A stretch of 64,000 nucleotides of DNA from Anaplasma centrale str. Israel. Lineage in GTDB: Bacteria; Pseudomonadota; Alphaproteobacteria; Rickettsiales; Anaplasmataceae. This document shows, piece by piece, positions 8,040 through 16,762 of the stretch (positions are counted from its first letter, which is position 1; every line of letters starts with the position of its first letter). A program made the position numbers and the translations under genes. A model generated the notes under the pieces. That model was given only the letters and a program-made list of their open reading frames with translations. It was not told the DNA's origin and ran no database searches. The DNA lies in contig NC_013532.1 in assembly GCF_000024505.1 (NCBI RefSeq), positions 372,001-436,000 on the forward strand, read 5' to 3'.

Positions 8040-11000
8040 TTACCACGTGGTTGTCGCTTCCTCTTTCCCAGGGTCCCACTGCACTGAACATTCCGATAAT
8101 GTTCCGGAATTTTTGTCGTGATACTCCTGTATGGGTGCCACCTCTGGGCCGCCTCCAGATTTTAGGTTTCTGAGCGCGAGCACTATGGCCTTGGCACCGG
8201 AAAGTGTTGTGCTGTGGGGTATTCTGCGCATGATTGCGGTTCTCCTGATATCTGCGCTGTCCGAGACTGCTTTTATTCCCGCAGATGTGTTAATTACTAG
8301 CACTATCTCATCGTTGTTTAACATATCCACTATGTGCGGCCTTCCTTCGCGGACTTTATTGATGCGCGTGGTGCGAATGCCCAACGTATCCAAATACTGA
8401 GCGGTGCCAGTGGTTGAAAAAAGCTCAAACCCCAAGTCCACAAATGACCGCGCCAAATCCGCCGCTGCTGGCTTATCGCTATCCTTTACCGATAGAAACA
8501 CCTTGCCCGACGTTGGTAATGCGTATCCAGCCGCGATTTGTGATTTTACAAAGGCCATGCCAAAGGACTGGTCTATACCCATGACCTCGCCGGTAGATTT
8601 CATTTCTGGGCCCAGCCGTGGATCTGCGCTTGCAAACCTCGAAAATGAAAACACAGCCTCCTTGACTGCCGTATACGACATGGCCGCTGGTGCGTCACTG
8701 CTTGTAGATATCCTTCCACCGAGCATTACTGCGGTCGCAAGTTTGGCTACGGGAACACCGGTGGCTTTTGCGACAAACGGCACGGTTCTACTCGCTCTAG
8801 GGTTTGCTTCCAGCAGATATACTTCCCCGTCCTGGATGGCATATTGGATATTCAGCAAGCCCCTGACATTAAGAGCCAGCGCCACCTGCCTGGTGTATTG
8901 CGATACCAAGGCTATCGTATTTTCCCCGAGGGTATATGGTGGTAGCGAGCATGCGGAATCTCCCGAATGGATGCCTGCTTCCTCGATGTGCTCCATGATT
9001 CCAGCTATGTAGACTTGGTTGCCGTCACAGATTGCATCCACATCAACCTCTGCGGCGTCGGTCAAAAACTTGTCTATAAGCAATGAGCCGGAATCGAATA
9101 TCTTGTCGTGCTCACGTAAATATGTGGCGAGGGCCTGCTCGGTGCGTACTACCGACATAAACTGCCCCCCCAGCACATATGAAGGGCGTAGCAAAACTGG
9201 GAACCCCACGCGTTGTGCCTTCTCTAACACCTCGTCTGCGGAATTGCAGGTTTCGCTGTGCGGCTGCTTTATCCCAAGTTTTGTAAGTAGCCCATTGAAT
9301 TTCTGCCTGTCTTCCGCTAGGTCGATCGAGTCAAAGCCCGTCCCAACGATGTTTATGCCCTTCTCTTGTAGCACCTTCGCGAGCTTCAATGGAGTTTGGC
9401 CACCCAATTGGACGATGACTTTCACCGTAGCCCGCCCTTCGGACTCCTTGCTTATGATGTCTAGGACGCATTCCCGCGTTAGTGGGGAGAAGTACAGCCG
9501 GTCAGATGTGTCATAATCGGTAGATACAGTCTCAGGATTACAATTGATGATGATGGCTTCTAGCCCCATCCGCTTTATCATGTGCGCGGCGTGTACGCAT
9601 GTGTAGTCGAACTCTATTCCTTGTCCAACCCTGTTGGGCCCGCTTCCCAGTATTATGACCTTGTCTTTATTTGTAACCAGCGACTCGCACTCAGGCTCAC
9701 CGAACGCATCTCCCTCGTAACACCCGTACATGTAAGCCGTGTTGGTTCTGAACTCTCCGGCGCACGTGTCAATCCTCTTATACACCGGTTTCACTGACAG
9801 GGCGTCTCGCAGGTTTTCTACATAAGCGACATCCCTACCGCCAAGTTCTGCTAGCCTTGCGTCCGAAAACCCAATTTTCTTGAGCTGCAGCAGCTCAGCC
9901 TTTGTTTGCGGTAGCCCATTGTTTCTGACCTCTTGCTCGTAAGCTACTATGATTTCTATCTGCTTCAGAAACCACGGGTCATACTTTGTGAGCTCGTTTA
10001 TCTTGTCTATGCCAATTCCCATTCTCAGTGCGTCTGCAATCATGAGAATCCTGCTGGGTGATGGTTCCGCCAAGGCCGCATATACCTGCTCCAGATGTGT
10101 GCCCGGAGGAAAAAATTCGTTCAATCCGTTGTACCCCGCTTCCAAGGAGCACATTGCCTTTTGTAGGGCCTCAGTAAACGACCGACCTATCGCCATGGCC
10201 TCTCCCACTGACTTCATAGATGTGGATAACTCCTGCGTGGGAACCCGGAATTTTGCAAAGTCAAACCTGGGGACCTTTACCACCACGTAATCCATCACTG
10301 GTTCGAATGATGCCGGAATTGAAACTGCGCAGTCATTTGCTATTTCGTCTAAGGTGTAGCCTACGGCCAATTTTGCCGCGACTTTAGCTATGGGAAACCC
10401 TGTAGCTTTTGATGCGAGAGCAGACGATCTGGAGACTCTGGGGTTCATTTCGATGACTACCATCTCCCCCTCGCATTCGGGGTTGACCGCAAACTGGACG
10501 TTGGACCCGCCGGTTTCCACTCCTATCTCCCGCAATATGTCGAAAGAGACATTACGCATGCGCTGATACTCCTCATCGCGTAACGTAATTGCCGGTGCAA
10601 CTGTTATGCTATCTCCCGTATGTACGCCCATAGGGTCAATGTTCTCTATGGAGCACACGACTATGCAATTGTCGCGACAGTCGCGCATAACTTCCATCTC
10701 AAATTCTTTCCACCCTATTATTGACTCGTCAACCTGAACCTCGGAAATTGGTGACATCGCAAACCCTCGTTGGACTGCCTCGCAAAATTCCTCTTCAGTG
10801 CGCGCTATGCCGCCGCCTATTCCCCCGAGGGTGAAGGAGGGCCTTATGACGGCTGGCAACCCCACATACTCCATCGCCTGGGCTATATGGTCTGAAGCCT
10901 TTAAAATTGTACTCTTTGGACATTTTGCCCCAACTCTTTCAACTGCTTTGCGAAATAGGCTTCTATCCTCCGCTTTTCGGATTGCATCCTGGTTTGCGCC

Positions 11001-11348
11001 TATCATTTCCACGCCGTTGCGAGATAGTACCCCACGATCTACAAGCTCCATGGCGACGTTAAGTGCAGTCTGCCCCCCGACCGTCGGCAGTATTGCGTTG
11101 GGCTTTTCTTTCAGGATGATTCTTTCAATAATTTCTGCAGTTATCGGCTCTATATATGTTGCATCTGCCAGGCCTGGGTCGGTCATAATTGTTGCAGGGT
11201 TGGAGTTCACTAAAACTATCCTGTAACCCTCGCTTTTCAGAACCTTGCAGGCCTGAGTGCCAGAGTAGTCGAACTCGCATGCCTGGCCTATTACAATAGG
11301 TCCTGCGCCCAAAATGATTATGGTTTCTATATCTTCGCGCTTTGGCAT
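8040..11348 (-). CDS. carB: Carbamoyl-phosphate synthase, large subunit
   Basis: CarB makes carbamoyl phosphate from bicarbonate, ATP and ammonia delivered by CarA, feeding pyrimidine synthesis. The N-terminus ([19 protein letters not shown]) and the matching motif in the second half ([18 protein letters not shown]) mark the two homologous ATP-grasp halves. The final 150 residues are the MGS-like allosteric domain. At 1102 residues it is full length. ATG start at 11348. carA is not in the window. The gene stands alone, converging on the decayed spacer. Confidence 0.97.
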   Translation of the reverse strand: MPKREDIETIIILGAGPIVIGQACEFDYSGTQACKVLKSEGYRIVLVNSNPATIMTDPGLADATYIEPITAEIIERIILKEKPNAILPTVGGQTALNVAMELVDRGVLSRNGVEMIGANQDAIRKAEDRSLFRKAVERVGAKCPKSTILKASDHIAQAMEYVGLPAVIRPSFTLGGIGGGIARTEEEFCEAVQRGFAMSPISEVQVDESIIGWKEFEMEVMRDCRDNCIVVCSIENIDPMGVHTGDSITVAPAITLRDEEYQRMRNVSFDILREIGVETGGSNVQFAVNPECEGEMVVIEMNPRVSRSSALASKATGFPIAKVAAKLAVGYTLDEIANDCAVSIPASFEPVMDYVVVKVPRFDFAKFRVPTQELSTSMKSVGEAMAIGRSFTEALQKAMCSLEAGYNGLNEFFPPGTHLEQVYAALAEPSPSRILMIADALRMGIGIDKINELTKYDPWFLKQIEIIVAYEQEVRNNGLPQTKAELLQLKKIGFSDARLAELGGRDVAYVENLRDALSVKPVYKRIDTCAGEFRTNTAYMYGCYEGDAFGEPECESLVTNKDKVIILGSGPNRVGQGIEFDYTCVHAAHMIKRMGLEAIIINCNPETVSTDYDTSDRLYFSPLTRECVLDIISKESEGRATVKVIVQLGGQTPLKLAKVLQEKGINIVGTGFDSIDLAEDRQKFNGLLTKLGIKQPHSETCNSADEVLEKAQRVGFPVLLRPSYVLGGQFMSVVRTEQALATYLREHDKIFDSGSLLIDKFLTDAAEVDVDAICDGNQVYIAGIMEHIEEAGIHSGDSACSLPPYTLGENTIALVSQYTRQVALALNVRGLLNIQYAIQDGEVYLLEANPRASRTVPFVAKATGVPVAKLATAVMLGGRISTSSDAPAAMSYTAVKEAVFSFSRFASADPRLGPEMKSTGEVMGIDQSFGMAFVKSQIAAGYALPTSGKVFLSVKDSDKPAAADLARSFVDLGFELFSTTGTAQYLDTLGIRTTRINKVREGRPHIVDMLNNDEIVLVINTSAGIKAVSDSADIRRTAIMRRIPHSTTLSGAKAIVLALRNLKSGGGPEVAPIQEYHDKNSGTLSECSVQWDPGKEEATTTW

Positions 11349-11806
11349 TCACATTTCCTGGAAATAAGCTCGCAGCATGTTACTACTAATGCGGGCAAAA
11401 AGCAAAGCGGGACTGCAGCACAACGCATGATTGCAAGGCGTAACTTTTCCTGCGCATTGGCTGCGCTTTTGGTGTTGGTTCCGTGGCGCGCCCTGTATCT
11501 GGGTGTGTGCAGGTTTGGTAGGTGCACGTGTGAAGTAGCTAGAAGCGAATTCTTGGGTATTACGCACATACACAAGGCTCCCCAAGCGTTGCCCGCGAGT
11601 CTGCGCAAGCTTATGGTTCGCAGTTATTTCCAGATGCGCAAGTCTGTTGGTAATTTGTGCAGGACGTCTGTAACTGCACCAGCGGTTGTGCCGCCATCAC
11701 CGCGCGATCTGCACACAATGGCGTGCTACGGCTTCTGGCGCACATGGGACCACCTTACCTGACACATATTGGGGCGAAGCCTTCTCCTGTGGGATGGGCG
11801 CAAAAG
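11349..11806. other. Spacer between carB and folP; no supported gene
   Basis: The best open frame is 11427-11762 on the plus strand (111 residues). It begins with a signal-peptide-like stretch (FSCALAALLVLVPW), but it has no recognisable domain after that and overlaps competing frames on the other strand. I do not call a gene. The stretch should contain the carB promoter on the minus strand, but no clear -10/-35 pair was found. Confidence 0.4.
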
Positions 11807-12613
11807 CTACATCAGCATGCCTGCGACTGTGAGCGCAGTTTTGCAAAGGGACACGTTATGGACTCTTATAAACTCTACTCCCTGGTTCAGCAGAAATGCT
11901 GATACGACCGCCGTGGGAAAATCACGCGATTCTGGCTCAGCCGAAATTGCGGAGAACATAGACTTGCGTGAGTGCCCGATACATATTGGAAAACCCAACA
12001 CTTTAAAGTGCGATACATTTTTTATGATATACCATGAGCACTTATGCGACTTTCCAAAGCCTATACCAGGGTCCAAGATGATGCGCTGCTTATCCACGCC
12101 GGCAGAGACTAACGCGCTTACCTTGGCGTGAAACCATTCGATAATCTCCTCCACCAATTGTTCTGGCATATCCAATTTTGGCCTCGCAATGGATACAGGT
12201 ATACCAAAATTGTGCATGATGATTATCTTTGCACTGCTATGCGCCACTGTCGACAGCATTTCCGGGTCCATGAGCCCGCCCACATCATTTACGTAATCCA
12301 CTCCGAGAGCTAAAGCCCCTGCAGCGGTGCGTGCGTTTCTGGTATCAACACTAACCTCAACCCCCGAGCTGTGTGCCATATTCACAACTTGGGGCAAAAC
12401 CCCACTCAGCCTATTCCACTCTTCCTCCTGAGAGATGGCCGTGGCACCGGGTGCGCCTGACTCCCCACCCACATCTATGACTGCCGCCCCATCTGCTATT
12501 AACCTTGCAGCGTGGCTGACCGCGCTTTCGCTATTGAAGAACTTACCTCCATCAGAGAACGAATCTGGGGTTACATTCAACACCCCTATGATTTTAGTAC
12601 GCAGAGGATCCAC
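11807..12613 (-). CDS. folP: Dihydropteroate synthase
   Basis: FolP condenses para-aminobenzoate with the pterin pyrophosphate in folate synthesis. The first signature IIGVLNVTPDSFSDGG is at the N-terminus, ILDPGIGFGKS in the middle and CIGHSRKSMFS near the C-terminus, so the TIM-barrel active site is intact. A GTG at 12613 gives a 268-residue protein and sits 11 bases after the upstream stop codon. A TTG at 12682 would add 23 residues but overlap the upstream gene by 59 bases, so I prefer the GTG. It is probably cotranscribed with the small HIG1-type gene. Confidence 0.9.
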   Translation of the reverse strand: MDPLRTKIIGVLNVTPDSFSDGGKFFNSESAVSHAARLIADGAAVIDVGGESGAPGATAISQEEEWNRLSGVLPQVVNMAHSSGVEVSVDTRNARTAAGALALGVDYVNDVGGLMDPEMLSTVAHSSAKIIIMHNFGIPVSIARPKLDMPEQLVEEIIEWFHAKVSALVSAGVDKQRIILDPGIGFGKSHKCSWYIIKNVSHFKVLGFPICIGHSRKSMFSAISAEPESRDFPTAVVSAFLLNQGVEFIRVHNVSLCKTALTVAGMLM

Positions 12614-12623
12614 ACTTGACCCA

Positions 12624-12794
12624 TTATCTGAGGAGCAACGCGGCGGAAATGACGCAAGCTGCCTGCAGCGCCACTCTTGCAAGCATGAGCTTGTTCCTAT
12701 ACTTTACGTAAAAGCTCCCACCCACAGACGCCAGCACGACACCTGCTACCAACGAGAGCACAGTGAGCAGTGATAACACAACTACGGGTGGCAT
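12624..12794 (-). CDS. Small twin-transmembrane HIG1-domain protein
   Basis: This 56-residue protein has two membrane helices (VVLSLLTVLSLVAGVVLAS, then ALQAACVISAALLL) joined by a basic loop. The loop YRNKLMLARVALQ matches the pattern I know from alphaproteobacterial HIG1/twin-transmembrane proteins, relatives of the mitochondrial cytochrome c oxidase assembly factors Rcf1/HIGD. By family it may support terminal oxidase assembly in the inner membrane; that role is inference. ATG at 12794 is chosen over an upstream TTG at 12821. Its stop lies 11 bases before the preferred folP start. Confidence 0.7.
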   Translation of the reverse strand: MPPVVVLSLLTVLSLVAGVVLASVGGSFYVKYRNKLMLARVALQAACVISAALLLR

Positions 12795-12958
12795 TTTTAC
12801 AAACAGTAGAACAAACCCCAAGTGGTATTCTAAGGCCTGATTTAGGATTGTACAACACTAATTTACTTTATGATAAGTAGACTTTTATAGTAATATCGAG
12901 GCTTAACGACTGGCGCCACTCTGTGAGTGCGTGAGATCCGTGGTATTTGGGGTATGTA

Positions 12959-15349
12959 GTGGAAGGTGTAAAGTTCGGCTTTTCCGCGATGAAGGAGCTG
13001 AAAAAAAGCGTCCTTTATCAAACGCTGGAAAAGTGCAAGGGCGTGTTTTGGTTTGTGTTCTGGTTCAGTTCCGCAATAAACGTCCTGGTCCTGTTTTTGC
13101 CGCTGTATACCTCACAGGTTTTGGATAGGGTGCTCTCCAGTGGGAGCTCTTCCACTCTCCTTATGCTAAGCATAGTAACTGTAGGCGCGTTGGTCTGCTC
13201 TTCGATGTTGGATGTTTGCCGATCCTTGACCATGGCTAAGGTTGCGGATTGGATAGATAGAGAAGCCACGCCCGATCTGATTGCCAGATCCATCAGCTTG
13301 ACCTCAGTGAAGGCTTCAACTTCGAGCGGTGAGGCGATACGTGACCTTGGGGTGGTCAAAGGCTTCATTACGGGGTTTGGCGTGCTATCCCTATTCGATA
13401 TGCCGTGGGCGGTAGTGTATCTTGCTGCAATATTCATGATACACCCAGTCACAGGGTATATAGCCATAGTTGGCATAGTGCTGTTGGTATTGATGGCGAT
13501 CTGGAATGAGCTGGCGACCAAGCGGGTTATGCAGGAGTCTAACGAGGAAAACGTGCGCAATATCAACTATATAGATGTTGCAAGTCGGAACGCCGAAGTG
13601 GTAGAGGCCATGGGGATGGTGAGGCACATAGTTGCCGAGTGGTCCGATAGAAACACCCACAACAGGAAGTTGCAGATAAAAGCTCAGGGCAGGTCTAACG
13701 TCATTATGGGTGTTACGAAGTTTGTTCGCTCTGTTTTGCAAATTTCTGTAATCGGGGTGGGAGCGTGGCTAGCCATACATGGGCATAAAACTGCCGGCGG
13801 CATAATTGCTGCCTCCATTCTTATGGGTAGAGCTTTAGCCCCGTTTGAGGCCGCGATTAACACCTGGAAGATGCTACTTTCGGCAAGGATCTCCTACAGA
13901 AGGTTACAGGCCCTGCTGCTCGCATTTCCTAAAAGGGAGCAGGCCATGGCGTTGCCCAAGCCTAGGGGGGGCGTCACTATGGACAGGGTGTTTTTCACGC
14001 CGTATGGGGGAAGTAAGCCTACAATTAAAGGGGTGTCTTTCGGTGTGGAGCCTGGTAGCGTTGTTGGGATCATCGGGCCCAGTGCCTCAGGGAAGTCAAC
14101 CCTGGCTAAGCTTTTGGTTGGGGTATGGAAGCCACTGTCTGGAGTTGTCAGGCTTGACGGTGCGGATGTGTACACGTGGAATAGGGAAGATTTTGGCTGC
14201 CATGTTGGGTATTTACCTCAAGATATTGAGCTCTTTCAGGCCTCCGTTAAAACCAACATTGCAAGGATGGTACCGGATCCTGACCCAGAGAAGGTAATTA
14301 AAGCCGCTAAAATTGCTGGAATTCATGAAATGATATTGCACCTCCCCAGCGGGTATGACACCGTGATAGGTGGCAGTGGAGTGGTGCTATCGGGGGGGCA
14401 AAAACAAATGCTTGGGCTAGCCAGGGCGTTCTACGGCGACGTGAGGCTCTTGGTTTTAGATGAACCCAATGCAAATTTGGACGGAAGGGCAGAGGCGAAC
14501 TTGGTGCGTGCGCTTGCCTATGCAAAACAGCAGGGCATTACAACGTTTGTTGTGACACATAAAATGCAGTTGCTCGGCGCTGTGGAGCAGATAATCGTTA
14601 TGGATGACGGCATGATGGCCGCTATGGGCGAGAGAGACGAGATACTCAGTAGGTTCACTACCAACAAGCCTCCTACCAGCAAGGAATCGGGTAGTCAGGA
14701 TGGTGCGGGAGTGCGTCCTACCAGTGGTCCAGGGCCTTCTAGGATAGAAGCGTCGTCCAGCAATGTCGGCAGTGCCGCTGCGGGTGCTGCAGATTCTCAG
14801 AACGCTGTGGGGGGGGGCCGCGCTACACACGGCCGTAATACTCCGATTGGAAACTTGCAATCTGGTGGCAGTCCAGATCATCCTGCTGGAGGCCCAATAG
14901 AAAAAGGGGGCGGCACCTCCTCGGTTGCAAGTGTGGCCAAGAGTGAAGGCGTCACACAGCAAGATTCTGTGCCCGAGCAAGACCGCGAACAAGTGGCACG
15001 TGAAAAGGCTGATAGTCCGGCGACCGACGCACACGCAGGCTCTCCGGGTGTGCTGCGTAGTAATACGAAAAATGCCGCTGAACGCAGCAGCGCTGAAAGT
15101 GTCTCTAAGGTACAAGAAAAGTCGCACAAAAGGAAAACTCGCAGTCGTATCAAGAAGTCCGCAACAAGTGGTATACCGGATACGGCATCAAAGGTGCGTA
15201 TTTCAAATGGCGCTAGTACAGACGGAGCTAAAATCGACGATCCTATTAGTGGCGGTAGTTCCGGTGCTAAGGCTGCCATGGGAGCTGGGTCTCAAAATAA
15301 CGGCCGTGTACGCATGGAAGCTGGGTCACTGGTCCCGGAGCAGGACTAG
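12959..15349 (+). CDS. Type I secretion ABC transporter (permease/ATPase, PrtD-like) with long disordered tail
   Basis: An exporter half-molecule: six membrane segments in the first 300 residues, then an ATPase with Walker A GPSASGKST (about residue 375), the signature LSGGQKQMLGLARA and Walker B LLVLDEPNANLD. It resembles PrtD/HlyB-type inner-membrane exporters that pair with a membrane-fusion protein and TolC. No such partner is adjacent. Unusually, the last 230 or so residues (from TTNKPPTSKESG) are Ser/Gly/Ala/Lys-rich with no domain, far beyond the normal end of the family. The start is unsure: GTG 12959 follows a GGGG run, TTG 12947 and ATG 12989 are alternatives. Confidence 0.85.
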   Translation: MEGVKFGFSAMKELKKSVLYQTLEKCKGVFWFVFWFSSAINVLVLFLPLYTSQVLDRVLSSGSSSTLLMLSIVTVGALVCSSMLDVCRSLTMAKVADWIDREATPDLIARSISLTSVKASTSSGEAIRDLGVVKGFITGFGVLSLFDMPWAVVYLAAIFMIHPVTGYIAIVGIVLLVLMAIWNELATKRVMQESNEENVRNINYIDVASRNAEVVEAMGMVRHIVAEWSDRNTHNRKLQIKAQGRSNVIMGVTKFVRSVLQISVIGVGAWLAIHGHKTAGGIIAASILMGRALAPFEAAINTWKMLLSARISYRRLQALLLAFPKREQAMALPKPRGGVTMDRVFFTPYGGSKPTIKGVSFGVEPGSVVGIIGPSASGKSTLAKLLVGVWKPLSGVVRLDGADVYTWNREDFGCHVGYLPQDIELFQASVKTNIARMVPDPDPEKVIKAAKIAGIHEMILHLPSGYDTVIGGSGVVLSGGQKQMLGLARAFYGDVRLLVLDEPNANLDGRAEANLVRALAYAKQQGITTFVVTHKMQLLGAVEQIIVMDDGMMAAMGERDEILSRFTTNKPPTSKESGSQDGAGVRPTSGPGPSRIEASSSNVGSAAAGAADSQNAVGGGRATHGRNTPIGNLQSGGSPDHPAGGPIEKGGGTSSVASVAKSEGVTQQDSVPEQDREQVAREKADSPATDAHAGSPGVLRSNTKNAAERSSAESVSKVQEKSHKRKTRSRIKKSATSGIPDTASKVRISNGASTDGAKIDDPISGGSSGAKAAMGAGSQNNGRVRMEAGSLVPEQD

Positions 15350-15463
15350 GTCTTTTATGGAACAAAGTGAATTAAATAGGTGTGGATGTATGACCGATGC
15401 GAGATCTTTTTCTTTTTGTTAATGGTTGTATGTAATATGGTACGGTGAGATGGAGTGGAGCGT

Positions 15464-16438
15464 ATGTCAAAAGCTGTTGTTATCGACAGAAATGGTGATG
15501 CGGGCGTCCTCAAGTATGTTGACGTAGATGTTGGTGAGCCTGGCAAGGGCGAGGTTTTAATTGAACATACGGCGATAGGCCTGAATCGCTACGATGTGGA
15601 GTATCGTACTGGAACAAGGAAAGTGCCGTCCTTCCCCGCGGTTTTGGGTGTGGAGGCCGTTGGTGTTGTGAGGCAACTGGGGCCGGGTGTTGAGGCGCTA
15701 AATGTTGGAGATAGGGTAGGGTACTGCACTGCACCCGGTGGTGCATACTCTGAGACCAGATTGATAAACCAAAAGTACCTGTTCAAGATAGCTGATGACA
15801 TCAGCGACGAGGTTGCCGCTGCCGTCATGCTTAAGGCAATGGCTGCGCACTATCTTACTCACAGAATATATGATATCCGTCCGGGAACATTTGCCCTGGT
15901 GCACGGAGTGTCTGGAGGCGTTGGGCAAATTCTCTGTCAGTGGGCTAGGTACAAAGGCGGCAAGGTTATAGGAGTTGTAGAGTCAGGTGCACGTCTCGGT
16001 GTGGCGAAAGAGGTGGGCTGTGCTTACGTTGTGAACCTAAAGGATGATGACATCACCAAAGAGGTGATGACGATCACTGGCGACCGGGGCGTGAATGTTG
16101 TGTATGACCCGATAGGTGCAGCGGTGAGCAAGATGTCGTTCGGCGTATTGGGGCACTTCGGGCTGTACATATCTTACGGAAGCATTTCCGGCCGCATGCC
16201 CAGTGTCAGTATGTCGATGCTGAGTGCCAGATCGTGGTTTATAACTTCTCCGACGATTCAGCACTATAAGCGCTCCAGGTTGGAACTTGGGCTCACCGCC
16301 ATGGAGATATTTGAAATGCTCAGGAGGGGGCATATTAGGGCGGAGATTAACAAAACTTACAAGTTTAAAGACATTGCCAAGGCTCACAAAGACCTTGAGG
16401 ACCGGAAGTTGTCGGGTTTAGGCGTCATTACCATGTAA
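15464..16438 (+). CDS. Zinc-free quinone oxidoreductase (MDR superfamily)
   Basis: The 324-residue product has the medium-chain dehydrogenase/reductase fold without the structural or catalytic zinc cysteines. The substrate domain carries the quinone-reductase signature IGLNRYDVEYRTG near residue 42, and the cofactor domain has ALVHGVSGGVGQILCQWAR near residue 145 (NADPH-binding AxxGxxG variant). It probably reduces quinones or reactive enones with NADPH. ATG 15464 is preferred over GTG 15455 because GGAG lies 8 bases upstream of the ATG. It stands alone on its strand. Confidence 0.9.
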   Translation: MSKAVVIDRNGDAGVLKYVDVDVGEPGKGEVLIEHTAIGLNRYDVEYRTGTRKVPSFPAVLGVEAVGVVRQLGPGVEALNVGDRVGYCTAPGGAYSETRLINQKYLFKIADDISDEVAAAVMLKAMAAHYLTHRIYDIRPGTFALVHGVSGGVGQILCQWARYKGGKVIGVVESGARLGVAKEVGCAYVVNLKDDDITKEVMTITGDRGVNVVYDPIGAAVSKMSFGVLGHFGLYISYGSISGRMPSVSMSMLSARSWFITSPTIQHYKRSRLELGLTAMEIFEMLRRGHIRAEINKTYKFKDIAKAHKDLEDRKLSGLGVITM

Positions 16439-16762
16439 TGCGACCGTTTGGGTGTGAACATTGGCTGTGTGCACACTTGCTGGTTATTGGCCAAGGCCCG
16501 GGCGGCTGGTCGCAGTAAGCTGGTGTTTCCAACTTGAAGGTACGGTAGTTTCCCGGGTGCGTAGCAGCGCCCCATGTGTGGCGGTGATGCGTGTTGCGCC
16601 GGTGCATTGTGGCCCCGTTGGCGGCTGGTCTAAAGCGCCATGCACAAGTTCCTCAGCCGCTGAGCGCGTTAGCAGCTTCGTACGCCACCAACAGGTTACG
16701 AGCTCGCTCCATAAGTTTGCTATGAATAAATGCGCTGACTAGAACTTGAGTGGTCTACCGCA
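16439..16762. other. Spacer between two convergent genes; nothing supported
   Basis: The region lies between the ends of the quinone reductase and the helicase gene. A 93-codon frame (16461-16742) has a Ser/Val/Cys-rich composition unlike its neighbours and no family signal, so it is not called. No clear terminator hairpin with a T-run was found. Confidence 0.4.

Noticed and set aside
8131-11226. Several plus-strand frames of 100-200 residues inside carB
   Set aside because: They are antisense to a full-length, clearly identified carB and have no family features.
11427-11762. Possible exported 111-residue protein upstream of carB
   Set aside because: The N-terminus looks signal-like, but there is no ribosome-binding site, no recognisable mature domain and competing frames of equal length.
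14456-15127. 223-residue minus-strand frame opposite the exporter tail
   Set aside because: Cys/His/Arg-rich composition without domain; the plus-strand frame continues unbroken from a clear ATPase domain.
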